A DNA stretch of 7,756 bases from a bacterium. GTDB lineage: Bacteria; Spirochaetota; UBA4802; UBA5550. The stretch is from positions 1 to 7,756 of the forward strand of contig JAAENB010000632.1 of assembly GCA_024224995.1 (NCBI GenBank), given 5' to 3'. The position numbers were made by a program, and so were the translations under genes. Shown in pieces: positions 6,218-7,756 of this stretch. Every line of letters begins with the position of its first letter. The first letter of the stretch is position 1. The notes below the pieces were generated by a model. It made no database searches, was not told where the DNA came from, and saw only the letters and a list, made by a program, of their open reading frames with translations.

Positions 6218-7756
6218 TTATCTTATCAAATTATCTAAAAATTTATCTTCAAATAAAAAATACCGGTCTTCATTCTCTCCAATCTCCACTTCAAGTGAAT
6301 AATTGATATCCCTTCGCACGCCCACAAAATGAAGGTCAACATACTCATCTCCCTCAACCCGGTCGTCCTGGCAGGTTAATTCATTCCGGTAATATTCGTT
6401 GCTATCGGTGCTAAACAGGGTATATTTGTCATCCTCGGTTTCAAATTCCGTAAGATCAAAAGCCATTCTAAGCACCAGCGTTGGAAAAACAATTTCCGTT
6501 GCGTAAAACGTATCAATAAATATGCCCTCTTCCAGCTGGGCATCTTTAATTCTAAAATTCTTATTCTCTTTTCCTTCTTCGTTTAACGGCCCATCAGGTG
6601 TAGTTTTCTCACCGGTCTTTCGAAAACCGGTAAAGTCAAATATAACTTTCTGCCCCGGAGGAATATCCTCTTCCCGGATGATACCATCGGCATCGCTTGT
6701 TCCTTCTGTTCCCAGATCGGGCAGCGAATATTTAAGATCACTTAAAATCTCGCCAAAGGCATCAACACAGCGAACAACCATATTGTCATGAATCTCAACA
6801 ACTCCGGCCTCAACCTCTTCACACCCAAACGATGTGGCAGTAAAAACAAACTTCGGCTTTTCGGTTAAGGGGTTATTCCGATCGTACTGAAACCGGTAAA
6901 TCCATTTGGCCGCAGCCCTGCCTCCTTCGTTCTTCCCCACAACTACAGCCGCGGGCCAGTCCGTTTCCCTGTCCGCGCCTTCTTCCCAGATATTAAAGCG
7001 CACACCCGCTCCTTCATACTGGTTTACCAGTGAAACCGAAAGTTCAATCTCTTCCCCCACCATAGCAGTAGAACTGCCCCACATGGGATTGCTTAAACTC
7101 CGCTCTTCCGGGGTTTCCTCTCCCTCGAAAATAGGGCTCCGGGTATTCACCACCAGCGGTCCTTCAAGCCCGGGAATTTGAATGGGAATGGGTACTGCCG
7201 TTCCCATAGCAATGATCTTGCAGTTCTCCGCGTCTACGGGATCATGGCAGGTTTTTACCGCGGAACTGAGCACTGCCACTTCTTTACCGTTTACCATAAC
7301 AGAGGGGATCGTAGCGGAAGTAACCTCGCCAATGTTCGACGGCGGTTTTTGAAAGCTCACTCCCGAAAGAAGCACATGGCCCGGGCCAACGCCCAGAGAC
7401 TTGCTTCCTTTGGTAGCAACGGGCCTGGCATTAAATTTAACATCGGCCGAAAGTTTATCGTTCAGTATGCCGATATAGGGATTGGGAATGGGAACCGGCA
7501 CCAGGGCCGGGCCTGCCACGACCATTTCAATATGAACATCAACCCCCACAACCTGGTCATCTTTCGCGGCGATCTGTTTGCTTTCGGCAGTTGTCCCGTT
7601 CGCTTTCAGTTCAATAGCGCTTCCCTTAACAATAACATCAGCGCCCGATTTATATTCCATCCCTTTGCTTACTTTTATCGCGCAGTTTTCTCCCGTGCTA
7701 ATACTCAGCCCTTTGCTCATGGTCACCGTACCGGTGTCGGCGCCTTCAACCGTAAA
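6218..7756 (-). CDS. VgrG/PAAR-like spike protein with C-terminal beta-sandwich adaptor domains (5' end outside window)
   Basis: The frame is open to the window edge, giving at least 512 codons. Residue numbers below count from the GTG at 7726. Residues before about 50, together with the 10 codons upstream of 7726, show a continuous alternating beta pattern (EGADTGTVTMSKGLSIS, VIVKGSAIELKANG) like the C-terminal needle of VgrG proteins, so the true start is probably further right. Residues about 57-180 are a PAAR-like tip: DDQVVGVDVHIEMV, a VPVPIPNPYIGIL stretch, VATKGSKSLGVGPGHVLL, SFQKPPSNIGEV, VMVNGKEVAVLSS, TCHDP. H65, H117, C160 and H161 are plausible metal ligands. Residues about 213-315 look like an Ig-like module (NPMWGSSTAMVGEEIELSVS). 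Residues about 316-395 look like a transthyretin/carboxypeptidase-regulatory-like module (YSLPDL, DADGIIREEDIPPGQKVIF), and 396-502 a further module ending YFLFEDKFLDNL. Such tails dock cargo. The product would cap the spike and carry the LysM protein encoded next. Confidence 0.8.
   Translation of the reverse strand, partial: FTVEGADTGTVTMSKGLSISTGENCAIKVSKGMEYKSGADVIVKGSAIELKANGTTAESKQIAAKDDQVVGVDVHIEMVVAGPALVPVPIPNPYIGILNDKLSADVKFNARPVATKGSKSLGVGPGHVLLSGVSFQKPPSNIGEVTSATIPSVMVNGKEVAVLSSAVKTCHDPVDAENCKIIAMGTAVPIPIQIPGLEGPLVVNTRSPIFEGEETPEERSLSNPMWGSSTAMVGEEIELSVSLVNQYEGAGVRFNIWEEGADRETDWPAAVVVGKNEGGRAAAKWIYRFQYDRNNPLTEKPKFVFTATSFGCEEVEAGVVEIHDNMVVRCVDAFGEILSDLKYSLPDLGTEGTSDADGIIREEDIPPGQKVIFDFTGFRKTGEKTTPDGPLNEEGKENKNFRIKDAQLEEGIFIDTFYATEIVFPTLVLRMAFDLTEFETEDDKYTLFSTDSNEYYRNELTCQDDRVEGDEYVDLHFVGVRRDINYSLEVEIGENEDRYFLFEDKFLDNLIR

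Noticed and set aside
6615..6635. ACCGGT...ACCGGT short hairpin in the spike gene
   Set aside because: A six-base palindrome pair inside coding sequence (encoding TGFRKTG) needs no regulatory explanation.

Overview
The window carries four protein-coding genes, all on the minus strand, followed by a repeat-rich stretch of about 360 bases. The sequence gives no species name. The ATP-binding protein at 360-1286 (PAS-like segment plus a HATPase fold with an unusual insert between its N and G1 boxes) looks to me like a protein type common in spirochaetes. The repeat family at the left end, with its GAGCGAAGCGAG core, fits the same guess. A spirochaete is therefore a plausible but unproven source.

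In the direction of transcription (right to left), the window opens inside a spike-type protein of a contractile injection machine (type VI secretion or a related phage-tail-like system; 6218-7756, 5' end outside the window). It has a beta-repeat segment, a PAAR-like tip with candidate metal ligands, and a C-terminal string of beta-sandwich modules of the kind that load effectors. Seventeen bases further on, with a good ribosome binding site, is a 1295-residue protein (2313-6200). It has an N-terminal LysM domain, a long soluble middle with a coiled coil, and a C-terminal third with several hydrophobic segments. I read it as the cargo effector, possibly a membrane-acting (VasX/colicin-like) toxin. 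After a 125-base gap comes a 280-residue protein with one N-terminal membrane segment or signal peptide (1345-2187), a candidate immunity or accessory protein. It may have its own promoter.

The fourth gene (360-1286) is a PAS plus HATPase protein of the anti-sigma/serine-kinase type. A near-consensus promoter lies in the 58-base gap upstream of it, so it is probably transcribed separately.

Bases 1-359 hold no convincing gene. They contain two 81-base direct copies (1-81, 272-352; 73/81 identical) and one inverted partial copy. The inverted copy and the second direct copy make a 41-bp stem (200-240 with 271-311) around a 30-base loop. The three non-Watson-Crick positions in that stem are all G-U pairs in plus-strand RNA. 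This element ends 7 bases before the stop codon of the ATP-binding gene.
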